Below are positions 33,657 to 46,200 of a DNA stretch of 64,000 bases, one piece after another (the stretch's first letter is position 1; each line of letters begins with the position of its first letter). The notes beneath the pieces were generated by a model. It worked only from the letters and a program-made list of their open reading frames with translations. It had not been told where the DNA came from and made no database searches. Where the stretch lies: contig OY288242.1 of the NCBI GenBank assembly GCA_958450325.1, positions 2,480,001 through 2,544,000 on the forward strand. The letters are read 5' to 3'. Made by a program: the position numbers and the translations under genes. Source of the DNA: Agrostemma githago. Its lineage: Eukaryota; Streptophyta; Magnoliopsida; Caryophyllales; Caryophyllaceae.

Positions 33657-34278
33657 TCTTACTTGATGTCATCAAACAGTCAATATTGAATCACCAAAAA
33701 AACGGAGAAAGAAATGGTTTAAGCGAGCACTCCTGCACTCGCCGGGAAACACTCTATTAGGAAATCAATTCGCTGGAGCTCCGCCTATGCCGGCGATTTC
33801 ATCGTCTGCAATCACCGAAAAACACTAAATAATTCAGTATGCTTTAATCTCCCACTTTAATTTCCCTGAATTCATGATTTTTCCTTCTTTTGTGTGGCTA
33901 GAATTAGGGTTTTGTTTGCCAATTTTCTCAAGTATGAGGTTTTTAGAGGTCAATTTGCATTTTTGAACTTGGTAATTCTACTACTCGTAGAATCGTCAGC
34001 ATTAGCCATCTTTGGTGTTATATGTCATTCATGTTAAAATTGATTTCGCTGTTGCATGGAATGCAGATGATGAAATAGTAAAAAGCGTGGTAGTTTTGCG
34101 TCTCTCGATGAATCAGATCACTTAGAGCTTAATTTAGGAACGAAGGAAATTTTATTAGCTGAATTTAGATTAGCTTAGGTATAGTGGTGTTGTTAGGATT
34201 AGGGAGGGTGTGGTGGATGAAAGAACGATTTTTGTAGTGGAGAATGTAATGATTATGTTTTATTTTCTTCTGCAGAAG
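33657..34278 (+). promoter_or_regulatory. PKL promoter edge, 5' UTR and probable 5' UTR intron
   Basis: After the hAT MITE, sequence becomes gene-like. A GC-richer leader near 33,720-33,836 ends in a probable GT donor (GTATGC at 33,837). An AG acceptor (TTCTGCAG) lies at 34,268-34,275, three bases before the start codon. A leader intron of about 440 bp is therefore likely. The transcription start is not identifiable. No clear TATA box is seen in the short gap left beside the MITE. Confidence 0.5.
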
Positions 34279-37200
34279 ATGAGTAGCTTAGTTGAGAGGC
34301 TTCGACATAGGTCAGACCGAAGGCCTTCCTATAATATCGATTTTTCCGATGATGAGGCCGATCATAAGCAATCTGCGGTGTCTTTGGAGAATGTTGAGCG
34401 TTTTGTTCGTGAAGATGCGGTTTGTGATACCTTTTAATCTGTTCCTTGATCCCAGAAATGTGCATTTTAACTTGGTGCTTCCTATTTTATGGACGGCTTG
34501 GTTTCACGTTAAAATGGAATGTTGTACATTTTTACTTCAATGATGACGATCGGAAAGTGTTTCTGCTTTTGTCGTCAGTGAGTTCTAATAGTATGGATCA
34601 TGAACTGCGTATACGTGTTGCTATAAAACCCAGAAAAATGTGTTTTCTGTTTTCCTTTAATTACCAATTTGGATTTTGCGTAAGTATAGATAAAGAAATT
34701 ATTGCATGGTGAAAGCATTGTTTGCCTTGGGCTCTGAGTTAATGTCATACTCATACAGGAAGTTTATTTTGTTGCATATTATCCGTTTGATCTTAGTTAA
34801 AAAGAAGAGCTGAGGGACATAGCTCTGATTGTTATTGTCTTGAAGTCCATTCCTACATCATGATTATGTTGATATGTATAAAGTATAATGTTGTGGTCCT
34901 ATACATGTGGCATCAACTTTCCCTCTTTTGGATGATATATGTTGAATGATATGTTACTCAGACTCTTCCCGATGTGTCGTGTCCGATGCGACTATTTAGG
35001 GTTTTTTTTTCAATTTTGTGGTCTAAATTGAAGTGTCGTGTCAGTGTCGGACACGCGACATGGCACCCAAGTGAAGTGTCAAGAGTAATATAAGTCGAAT
35101 GTATGTATTACCACCTTCACGAAGTCCTTAAGATATTTTTACGTCAGAATTCTGTTTGCAGGTATTAGTGGCCTAGATATTACCCATCCTTTCCCTTCTT
35201 AAATGTTATACTCTTAATGGTTGACAGAAAGATGATGCATGCCAGTCTTGTGGCGAAAGTGGAGATTTGTTGGAGTGTAATACTTGCACGTACACTTACC
35301 ATCCACAGTGCTTGCTTCCACCTCTTAAAGCATCACCTCCTGATGGTTGGAAGTGTCCTGAATGCGTATGTGTTTGCAAATATTTTTTTCCCCCAAAATC
35401 TTGTGGGCCTTCTGGTATTTTGGTGAATGAAGTATCTGAAACATGATGATATTTGTAGGTTAGCCCTCTTAACGACGTTGAGAAATTACTGGATAGTGAA
35501 ATGCGTCCTATTGAGGAAGATGATGACGATGCCTCCGTTACAGGTGTAAAAAAAGTATCCGCCAAACACTATCTCGTAAAGTGGAAGGGGCTATCTTACC
35601 TACATTGCAGTTGGTAATCTCTTATTTCCTTTTTGTGAAGAGATATGTTTAGATTAATACTATTCCTAGCTTGACTGCCATGCTAATTGATCTACTCCTA
35701 ATAAAGCTGACTCATGTCTGTATTTAATCTCCTTATGCTTCTTGTGACCGTGATTTCTTGATGTCTTTTGTACTATGCAGGGTGCCTGAGAAGCAGTTTA
35801 TAAAAGCCTTTAAAACCCTTCATGGCCTCAGGACCAAAGTTAATAACTTTCATCGGCAAATGTCTTCTATTAACAATTTGGAAGATGAGTATGTTGCCAT
35901 TCGGCCTGAATGGACTACTGTTGATCGGATACTTGCTCGCAGGTAATTAGCTAAACTAGTTACATTTTCGTCACAAATCTGACATAAGGTACCAATTTTT
36001 TGCAACTTGCCGACGATTTGTGAGTTGGACTGAAAATGTTATTCAATTAAGGGTTTTGTGGGGTTTTGAGAAGGCTATTTGTTTTTCTTTGCTTCCCATT
36101 CATTTTTGTATGTGGTATGTTCAGGCTTTTTCGGAAACTCAATTGATGTCCTTTTATGTAAATTTTTTGGTAGGTATTTTTGATAAGATATGACCAAAAC
36201 ACATGCAGTTGGACGACCACCATATAAATTCCATGATACATTTCAATATAATATACGGAGTATCAACCTTTTTGGGCCCGTATTAACAAATGCAATTTAT
36301 CTAGATTCAATCGTTTACTGTTCATGATCAATGGATGCCTTAGTTTTAAGTTTGTACGTAGTCAGATAACTTATTGCCACCGAGAGTACTACTGTATGCG
36401 AACAGTCATTGTCAATGCGGAAGAGTCATCTGAAAACATTGGTATAGCCTAATAGGATTTACGTGAGTAGTATGGGTATATACTAAGTATATAGTTATCT
36501 GGTTCATGGACATCTTAATGCTCCTCTTGTATAAAAAAAAGATGTTTGTGAAGATTTACTGATTCTGTGGTGAATATATCTTGCACATTTCATCCTTTAA
36601 CACTTGTAAATTTTATAATTTTTTTTTGAGATTATAATATTTTATTTTGTTACCTTTTTAGGCTGGCCTTGATTTATGTGCATCCGGATTTATGTTATTC
36701 TATGTGTACTCTGTTGAAGTTGCAAATTAATGCATAGATCTCTTTTGTTTTATTTCATACTCTCATAGATCTTTTGTTGTGGTCCTTTGTCTTCTCACTT
36801 GTTTTTTTCATTTCTCTAGATTTTTTATTTTACAATATTGTTATACAATATATATATATTTTTTAATCTTTCATAAGGAAATAATGATATGCCTTTTTCA
36901 AGGTGTTGTCAATCACCCCCAAAAAGGTTATCAAGGAGAATATGATAGCGTTGTTTTATGTGGGCATTATCTTGGTGTTATCCCATTTTGTTTACCGTTT
37001 CTTTTGATTGCAGTTCTTCATTTAAGAGCACATTGTTGTCGTTTGAGTGCTGACCAATAGTCGCCTTCTTACTTCTGCAGAGGGGATGATGAAAATGAAT
37101 ATCTTGTTAAATGGAAAGAGCTTCCTTACGATGAAAGTTCTTGGGAATTCGAAACAGATATATCTGCCTTTACGCCTGAAATTGACAGGTTTAACTGGAT

Positions 37201-40200
37201 ACAGGGCAGGCATCACAGACCCTATAAGCCGAAAAAAGTTCCACATGATGCAGTGGATTCCCAAAAAAAGCACAAGGAATTTCAACACTTTGAACAAAGT
37301 CCTGATTTTCTTTCTGGAGGTAAGTTGTTACTTTTGAACACAATGGTAATGTATGCTCCATCCCTTTCCATCATACATTTTTTTTAATAATAGTATTGCT
37401 TTCATAACATGAAGGTTCTCTGCATCCCTATCAACTTGAAGGGCTGAACTTTCTACGGTTCTCATGGTCTAAACAGACACATGTGATACTTGCTGATGAA
37501 ATGGGTCTTGGTAAGGCTGGGCTTATGTTTCTTTAGATTCTTCTTTCCTTGGATTTTATGTGTTTGTGTTCTCCTCTTTCCTGTTTATTGTTTCCATTTT
37601 AATGTTAAATTAATGTAAATCATATGTTGATTACAGGCAAGACTATTCAAAGTATTGCTTTCTTAGCATCTCTTTTCGAAGAAAGAGTTTATCCTCATTT
37701 AGTGGTGGCGCCGCTGTCAACGTTACGTAATTGGGAAAGAGAATTTGCAACTTGGGCACCACAACTGAATGTCGTATGTATTTCTACTTTCGTGGTTTAG
37801 GGGTTGGAGTAATTAACTTTTGTGAAGCTGGTGGGAGTTCATATCATTTGAAGTCTTACTATCTCTTCGCAAACCATGCCTTGAAAGTAAATTAGTAATC
37901 TAGATGACTTCTCTATCTAATTTTGTATTCGTTATACAAATTGGCTGTCATGAAATGTAGATAATGTATGTTGGATCTGGGCAAGCTCGTACTCTCATAC
38001 GACAGTATGAATTCTACTATCCCAAAAAGCCCATTTCTGCAAAGCTCAAGAAGAAGAAACCTGGGCAGATCTCCGGGGAAAGCAAACACGACAGGATTAA
38101 ATTTGATGTCCTCCTCACTTCCTATGAAATGATCAACTTAGATTCTGTATCTTTGAAGCCAATTAAGTGGGAGTGTATGGTAATTTCTCCTAAAGCAATA
38201 TCATATCCTTTTATATCTTAGGTCATTGGCAAATCTGTACAAGGCTGGTGTTTTAGGACTAATTTCTGATGCTTTCTTCGTAAATTTCCTCAGATTGTGG
38301 ATGAAGGCCATCGTCTAAAAAATAAAGATTCAAAATTGTTCCTTATGTTGAAGCAATTTTCCAGTAAACATCGTGTTCTTTTAACTGGGACCCCACTTCA
38401 GGTTTTTAAAGCCTGACTTTTGGATGTTATTTTTGTCCATTTTATTTACCATCTTATAGTTTGGTATTACTACAATGTCACTCCTAGTTTTGTAGTCCGT
38501 AATATTTTATTGATATATTTTTTCATAGTAATTTTGGCATGCTGTGATAATGATATATGTTCAATAATCCTCAGTGTTCACATTAACTGATTTCTGTGGT
38601 AGTCCCATAGGAGTCCCATTACATTGGTTGTATATGTGCGAAGTGGTAATTATCCCCCATAACTTGAAATTAGGCCCTTTATGTTTTATTTGTAGCAATC
38701 AACCCCATAACTTAAGCATAGGTGAAATTCAACCCTACTTTTATTCTTCACTTAAATTTAAGCAAAAATCCATTTTTTTTTTAATATTACAGAACTTATT
38801 AAACACATTTTTTTTTTATTAATTTCAACATTGTTAATTTTCTCATTTAATTGTTTATCTAAAAAGAACTTAGCTTCGTTTACAGTAAACTAAATGAAAA
38901 AAGCAAATATATTTAATAAAATATTCTTTATGTGTATGATAAATTGTCTAATTATAAAAAAGTAATAAATATATTCTTAAATTTTAACATATAGTACTCC
39001 GTATAAAGTTACAAAATTGTAAAAGTTATGATTAATTGGATTAAATATTTCTAAGAATTATACCATGGGGTTCAATTTCACTTTTTGTTAAAGTTATGGA
39101 TGTCGATTGTTACAAATAAAACATAAGGGACTTAATTTCACAATTGAACAAAATTAAGGGGCTCAATTATCACTTTCGCGGTTGAATATGTGTCTGTAGG
39201 TTTTTAACCATGTTCCGGTAAGAATTGTCCTTCTTTAGTTCTATTTATGTATTAAGTTGACCATTTGCATCTTTTAAAAGTTCGTGGCAAGTATTTCACT
39301 TTAGCTGTTATTTTCTTCCTTTTCTATTGTATACATTTATTGTCTTTTGGTGTGTGCTTCGAATTTTCCTTTTAATGTAACTTTTGTTATTTTCATTCTA
39401 TTGGCGAACTTTTCAGAACAATCTCGATGAGCTTTTTGTATTGATGCACTTTCTTGATGCTGGGAAGGTTAGCCTTTCAGTCTTTCTAATTGTGATAGGT
39501 GTTTTCCAGTTAGCTGTTTCAAGATGATTGATTGTACTTACAGTTACAATTGTGCTTTTGTTCAAATAAAATATACAGTTCGCGAGTTTGGAGGAGTTTC
39601 AGGAGGAGTTTCAGGATATCAATCAAGAAGAACAGATCTCAAGGCTTCACAAGATGCTGGCTCCTCATCTTCTTAGAAGTATGGCTCATATATGCATTTG
39701 TGTGAATTTAAAATTTGAAATTCTGTTTCTCTTGAGGCTAGGTTGCTATGCTGCAATAACACTCATACAAATACGAAACTGTTCGGTGATGCACTTTTAG
39801 TAAGAATCGGATGCATATATGTTAATCAAACTTCATGGCACAAATACAAGTTGGATACGATGCAAATTAACTCGCGATTTGCTGATTTAGAATGAATTTG
39901 TTAACCCAGCTTTAGATTAAGTGGACCCGAAATTCGGAACTTTTAAGTTTTCACGGATCTAACCGTTTGCATTTATGTGATGATTTTCCATATGATTTGC
40001 TTTCATCTGTATGAATTAATATATTTCTTTGGTCTGAACTTTCTGAAAATATTAAACAACTGGAAACTGTAAAATAAGTGTTGATATTCTGATGTTTGGT
40101 TCTCCCCAAATGTTCTCAACATCATTACCTCATTGACATCTTCTTGTAGTCTTCTCTGTAGACAATCAATTCCCCTAATCACTTGCAACAATGGTCTTTC

Positions 40201-43200
40201 ATTACCTCATTGACATAAAAGCTTTACAGAGTAGTGACTGGTAAGGACTAAGGAATGACAAGAAAAGGTGGTCCATTTGTGTGTGTGTGTTGGGGGAGGG
40301 GGATGGGTTTATATGACATTAATTCCATGTCCCAGGTGAGTCAATGAAATGAAAATTTTGTTGAGAACATTGACCTACAATGCAAGACATACAATTTAGT
40401 GAGCTCATCTACTTCCATATACTCCCTTGTTCATAAATATTTAAACTTTGGCTAAATTGTAAGTGGATATTCCCTTGATCACTCACTAAATAGTGATTTT
40501 GTAGTGAAACCTAGTCTGACTAGCTGGAACTATGTCAGTTTTGTTGAAAGGAAATTAGGGGAGGCTGGGAGGCTGTATGCTTTCAGATGTTCAGGGTGAT
40601 GAATTCGTTTATTCTTGGTTTTTCTCCTGTTTGTTAAACTCAAATGTTTGCTGTTAGTTCATACTTATATATGCCTGTCAAATTATGTTTTAATTACAGG
40701 GGTGAAGAAAGATGTGATGAAAGAGCTCCCCCCTAAGAAGGAACTGATCTTACGTGTTGAATTAAGCAGCAAGCAAAAGGAATACTATAAAGCAATTTTG
40801 ACCCGGAATTATGGTCTATTAACTCGTAAAGGCGGTGCGCAGGTGAGAATAAGTTTTAGAAACTATGGGGTATATTTTATGATATTTGCTTTAGATGAAA
40901 GGAGGATCTTATATGTGAGCTCTGCTGATTTCCAGATTTCACTTATCAATGTTGTGATGGAGTTGCGGAAACTATGCTGTCATCCATACATGTTGGAGGG
41001 TGTTGAACCTGTCATACAAGATCCAAAGGAGTCTTTCAAGTAATTATATGTTCTGACCACCCTCTGAGGGATCACTTGTTTTGTGATTGAAATGCATGAC
41101 TTCTGTAGATTACATTTTGCATTGCCTATTGCCACTATTAACCGTTCTGTCTACTCTACAACAGGCAACTTCTTGAGTCATCTGGAAAGTTGCAGCTGCT
41201 GGACAAAATGATGGTGAGGCTTAGGGAGCAAGGCCACAGAGTTCTTATATATTCCCAGTTTCAGAACATGCTGGACATACTTGAAGACTATATGACATAC
41301 AAGGTCTACACCTAGTCACTGGCTCACTGCGCATTGCTCTCTGTGGTCGTCTGTTCTATTTTATGGTGTATATGGAGTCTGGATTGGTTCTTTGCAGCTA
41401 GCACTATGCATTTATATTTCATGTGTTATATAAGCTTGTTTCTGCAACTTTAGTTTCTGGGCGTGTTTCATGATAAGAGAGTATAATTCTTCTTCTTAAA
41501 TAATTTTTTTTGAAAACTTCTTAAATGACTTTCTATCCATGCATGTTTACATGTTCATCTTCGTTGTTCCCAAAAATCCATTGTATTGGAGTATTACACT
41601 CATGGAAATGAGGAGATTTATTTTCCTTTTGACAGCTTTTCTGTATTGGACATTTTGTTCCTGTTTTGTTCTTTATTCTTTATTGTTGCTACTTATTTTA
41701 CTTTATCACTCCAACCAAGTCTCATATTCTGTGATCAGAGATGGCTTTATGAAAGGATTGATGGCAAGGTTAGCGGAGCGGAGAGACAAATTCGAATAGA
41801 TCGATACAATGCCAAGAATTCTTCCAGATTTTGTTTTCTGCTGTCTACAAGAGCTGGAGGTTTGGGAATAAATCTTGCAACGGCGGATACAGTTATTATC
41901 TATGACAGGTGATCTCATTTGATTTATCCTGATTTCCTGAAAGTCTGAAACTTCTAACTCTCTCATGAGAGTTTGTGTAAGACACCATGGATATTTAACA
42001 TCAAAGTGATTGCATTTCCCGGTTTATTTAGTTTTCTGTATATGACACTTCAAGACGGATGATAGAGATGTTTCGCTATCAATTGGTATAATTTCATAAT
42101 TTGTTGTTTTCTCTCATTCCATTCTGATTTGGTTCAAAATGGGTGTGTGAACTGAGCCTTTTTGTTTATCCTGACAAGTGGAAATGCTTTTTCTGTATGG
42201 GAGATAAATTCCTCTTGTGTTGGTGACTTGGTGTCCAGTGTCAACTAATTCATAGAAGAGGATGTTTGGGGTAGTTATATTTGTTATTGTACTTCCCTCC
42301 CCTCCCCTTCTTTCCAATAATATCTGGAAAGGGTGCTCTACGGTGTGCTGATGTAACTCTTCAGTTAGTTCGGAGGATGTTATTTATGACCACCATTGAA
42401 AAATTAAAATCCTGTTCTCTTTTCACTTATAGGGCCAGAACATAGTTACTCATTCAGATTTGTGAAGATATTATCCCATATCTTTCTGTGTGATAGCTTA
42501 ACACTTTATGTCGAAGTTTATGTAAATATTTGTTTCTATTGCACCCTCATAATTTCAAAACAATTATGAAATCCCATGTAAAAAAGGCATTCTCGACTTC
42601 TGATAGATTGGAAATGGATGATGGTTTTCATTTATTAACTTCATCAGCTTGAAGAACCCTCGCCAGGTAGTTTACAGGAGCCTCTGTTCAGGGCAAGTCA
42701 CTACACCTCGACCGTTTCTTCTGTTCTTAGCACTTGCTGTTGGCATTAGGATTATTCAATGAATTAGCTTTTTGGCTTACGTAAAATGTCATTTTTCATT
42801 CAAGTAATTTTCACTTGCAAATTGCAATCATTTAGATGTGTCTTACCTTTCTTCCTCTCTCACTTTTAATGCAGTGACTGGAATCCACATGCAGATTTGC
42901 AAGCGATGGCTAGAGCTCATCGGTTAGGTCAAACTAATAAGGTTAATAGTAAATTTCATTCAAGTGTAGGTGATTATTACAACTATGCTATGCTTCATGG
43001 TTCATTTTGCTTGCAGGCGCCTATACTGGATATATGGACATAGAAATACACTGAAACATAGTTTGACTTGATAATTGTCTAATGCAATCTTTTTGGAAGA
43101 TACCTTTCATTTACTTGACGTGCAGCTGTTTCTGATTCTTGTACCTGAGCCTATGTACAAAATAATGGACCTATAAGGTCCCCCTCCCTCTTTTCTTGAA

Positions 43201-46200
43201 AGACTTGAGTTAATTATGCTGAATTTGCGTGGTAACAGGTGATGATTTACAGGCTTGTAACAAGGGGATCAATTGAGGAACGGATGATGCAGATGACTAA
43301 GAAGAAGATGGTATTAGAACATCTAGTTGTTGGCAAACTGAAGACCCAAAATATCAATCAGGTGTTTTTTTATATGAAATCTGAATTCTGAAGTTAGTTA
43401 TGTTAGTATCAGATATTGAGGAACCCTCTGATAACTTATGAAGACACATTAGAAAGGCGGCAGTTGTATTAACAGACATTTTTTTTTCCTTTTTTTTGGT
43501 CGAGGCAATTATGAACTTGATTATCTTTTTGTTTCACTGTTCTTTTTGTAAATGTGTTTGACCCCTTTGCTCTCATTTTAAAAACTCTATAATCGTTGGC
43601 ATCTTCAAAATATCTGACTTACCCGGTAAAAAATAAGCAGATTGTTATAATTTTGATAATGTCATGCTGGAGAGAGATTCTGTAAGCATAATTCCTTGAC
43701 CTGGATAGCAGGTTTGGCCTGATAAAGTGCAAGCTGTGAAAGTTAGAGTATCCAATTAAAGCCTTAATACCTGTTATGTTTAGAGCAAAAGGGAGGGAAT
43801 GGACTAGGAGGGACACAATTCCTCTTGTTTGGTTAGCAAATTGGTTTGGAGGAAATGGAAGGAAAGGAAATGAAGGGATTAGTTTCCCTGTAATAAGCTA
43901 TGTCAGAACCCTGCTAACATAGGAAAAGTTTTGGGAGGAGAATGACATTGGTCCAGCCCCTTCCTTTCTTTCCGTCTTCCCCCCTCTTATTATTGTATAC
44001 AATCAAAGCCTTTAGTGCTAACCTCAGGATTATTATAGGAGGAGCTTGATGACATCATAAGATATGGTTCGAAGGAGCTTTTTACTGATGAAACTGATGA
44101 AGCCAAGGCTCGTCAGATTCATTATGATGATACTGCTATAGACAGGTGATCTGACTTTAACAGTTTCTTCCATGAATATTTATGGCTGGTACTAGTGTGA
44201 TATTTAATAAATATTTTGTAGATTACTTGATCGTGAACGTGTCGGTGATGAAGAGAATACCTTAGATGAAGTTGATGACAATGGTTTTCTGAAAGCATTC
44301 AAGGTTTGTATATATTTTAGGGTCTATGAGTCAGCATGATCTTTGCGTGACTTATCTTTGGTTTCACATATTGACATTAAAGACATCTGCCATTTGATGC
44401 AGGTCGCGAACTTTGAATATATTGATGAAGTAGAAGCTGCCGCAGAGGAAGAAGCGCAAAAGGCTGCTGCCGAAGCCAAAAACATTACAAATACGTCAGA
44501 GAGGACCACATATTGGGAAGATTTATTAAAGGACAAATATGAAGTACACAAAGTTGAGGAGTTCAATTCCCTTGGAAAAGGAAAGAGAAGCCGTAAGCAG
44601 GTGCGAGTACTACCGATTCTGAGTTAAATTGCTTTCTTTCTTGATTTGTATTCATTGAGGTTTATTACTTTAACTCATTTGTATGTCTTCTTTGTCATGG
44701 TTATTTCATGTTTCTGTTGTTGTTGGAGCTGGAAATGGAATCTGGAGGGGGTGGTCAAGGAATGGCTTAGATATTAATTTGTAATTGTGGCGTTAGAATT
44801 ATACGCTAAATATGAAGCTTCTAAATAGGATTGTTTCAGATGGCTGGTGGGCAACGGTGGCCATGTCAGGGTACATAGTGATAACATAGTTTATCCTATT
44901 AGAACCACCTCATGCACTTTATGTTCACAGTTTTATCTCTTGTTCCATTTTCATAGGCTGACCATATATGAAACAGCAGCTTATGAAACAACTTGATCCA
45001 TCTGTTTGCTTTGGTCTGAGAGAATGACTTGGCTGTTATTTCTCATCAATTATTCATTTTTTGCTGTGGAATGCTGAGATAAATCCAACATTCTGCTTCA
45101 TTCTTTCATCTTTGCCTAGAAAGCTCTCGTCTATGTAAAACAACCCTTCAATTTTACTTTTCAAATTGTAGCTGTGTCTGACACCTGACATGGTTATAAA
45201 ACTTAGTTTTACGCAAAAAATAGAGTATTTTCTCAAAATAGCAGTGTGACTCTAGGATATGTACCTGTTAGACACTTCTAATCAAGTGCAAGATGGGCTC
45301 GCATGACTAGACTCACATTAGTGACAATCTTGTTCGTTGTGGATCATCTTTTTATGCTATTTGTACCACCAGCCACCTGCATTGGCTGTGATACACATTC
45401 CAGGAAGACACCTCCAACTCCAAATTTCTCTTTTCTTTTGTTGCCTAGCTTGCCACTCTCCTCTGCCATAATGCCGCCATATTTGACATCTAGTGATTGT
45501 CTGTTGACACTTCAAGCCATATCGTCAAAATTTTCATCATCTGTGAGCTTCAAATCATTTCGTGCTCACTCCTGCAAGTGGATCTTTGTCCACTACGTAA
45601 GCACCCTCTTATAGACTGAAGTGCTCCTCATATTGTTGCCTATGTACTCCCTCCCATCCAATCCAAGCTTTACATGGACCCACTTTTTGAAAAGTGGGTC
45701 CATGTAAAGCTTGGATTGGATGGGAGGGAGTAGTAATCATGCCGAACAGTGATAATATGATAACTATAGTCATCATAATTATCAGCATTGGATGTATTAT
45801 GATTAGAGTCATTACTAGTTTTGCTGCTATTACAATTGTTAATTGCTTACCATAACAATAGTTACAACAAAAATAATACTCCAATAGTAGAAGTAACTGT
45901 TCATAAAAAACCTGCCTTAATGCATTAATGATACGGAGTACTCCGTAACAATTATTTTGACTTGCAGTAGTCTTTAATGCTGCTCTGTTTTTATCCTCCT
46001 ACAGATGGTGTCTGTTGAAGATGATGATCTGGCTGGCTTAGAAGATGTTAGTTCTGATGGTGAAGACGACAACTATGAGGCCGAGTTGTCAGACAGTGAG
46101 ACAATGTCAGCTGGAGTACCTTCAGGCAGAAGGGCATCCAGAAAAAGAGCACGGGGTATTTCTTACTTATTGTTGGTTTTGCTCAGTTGGTAGAATATGA

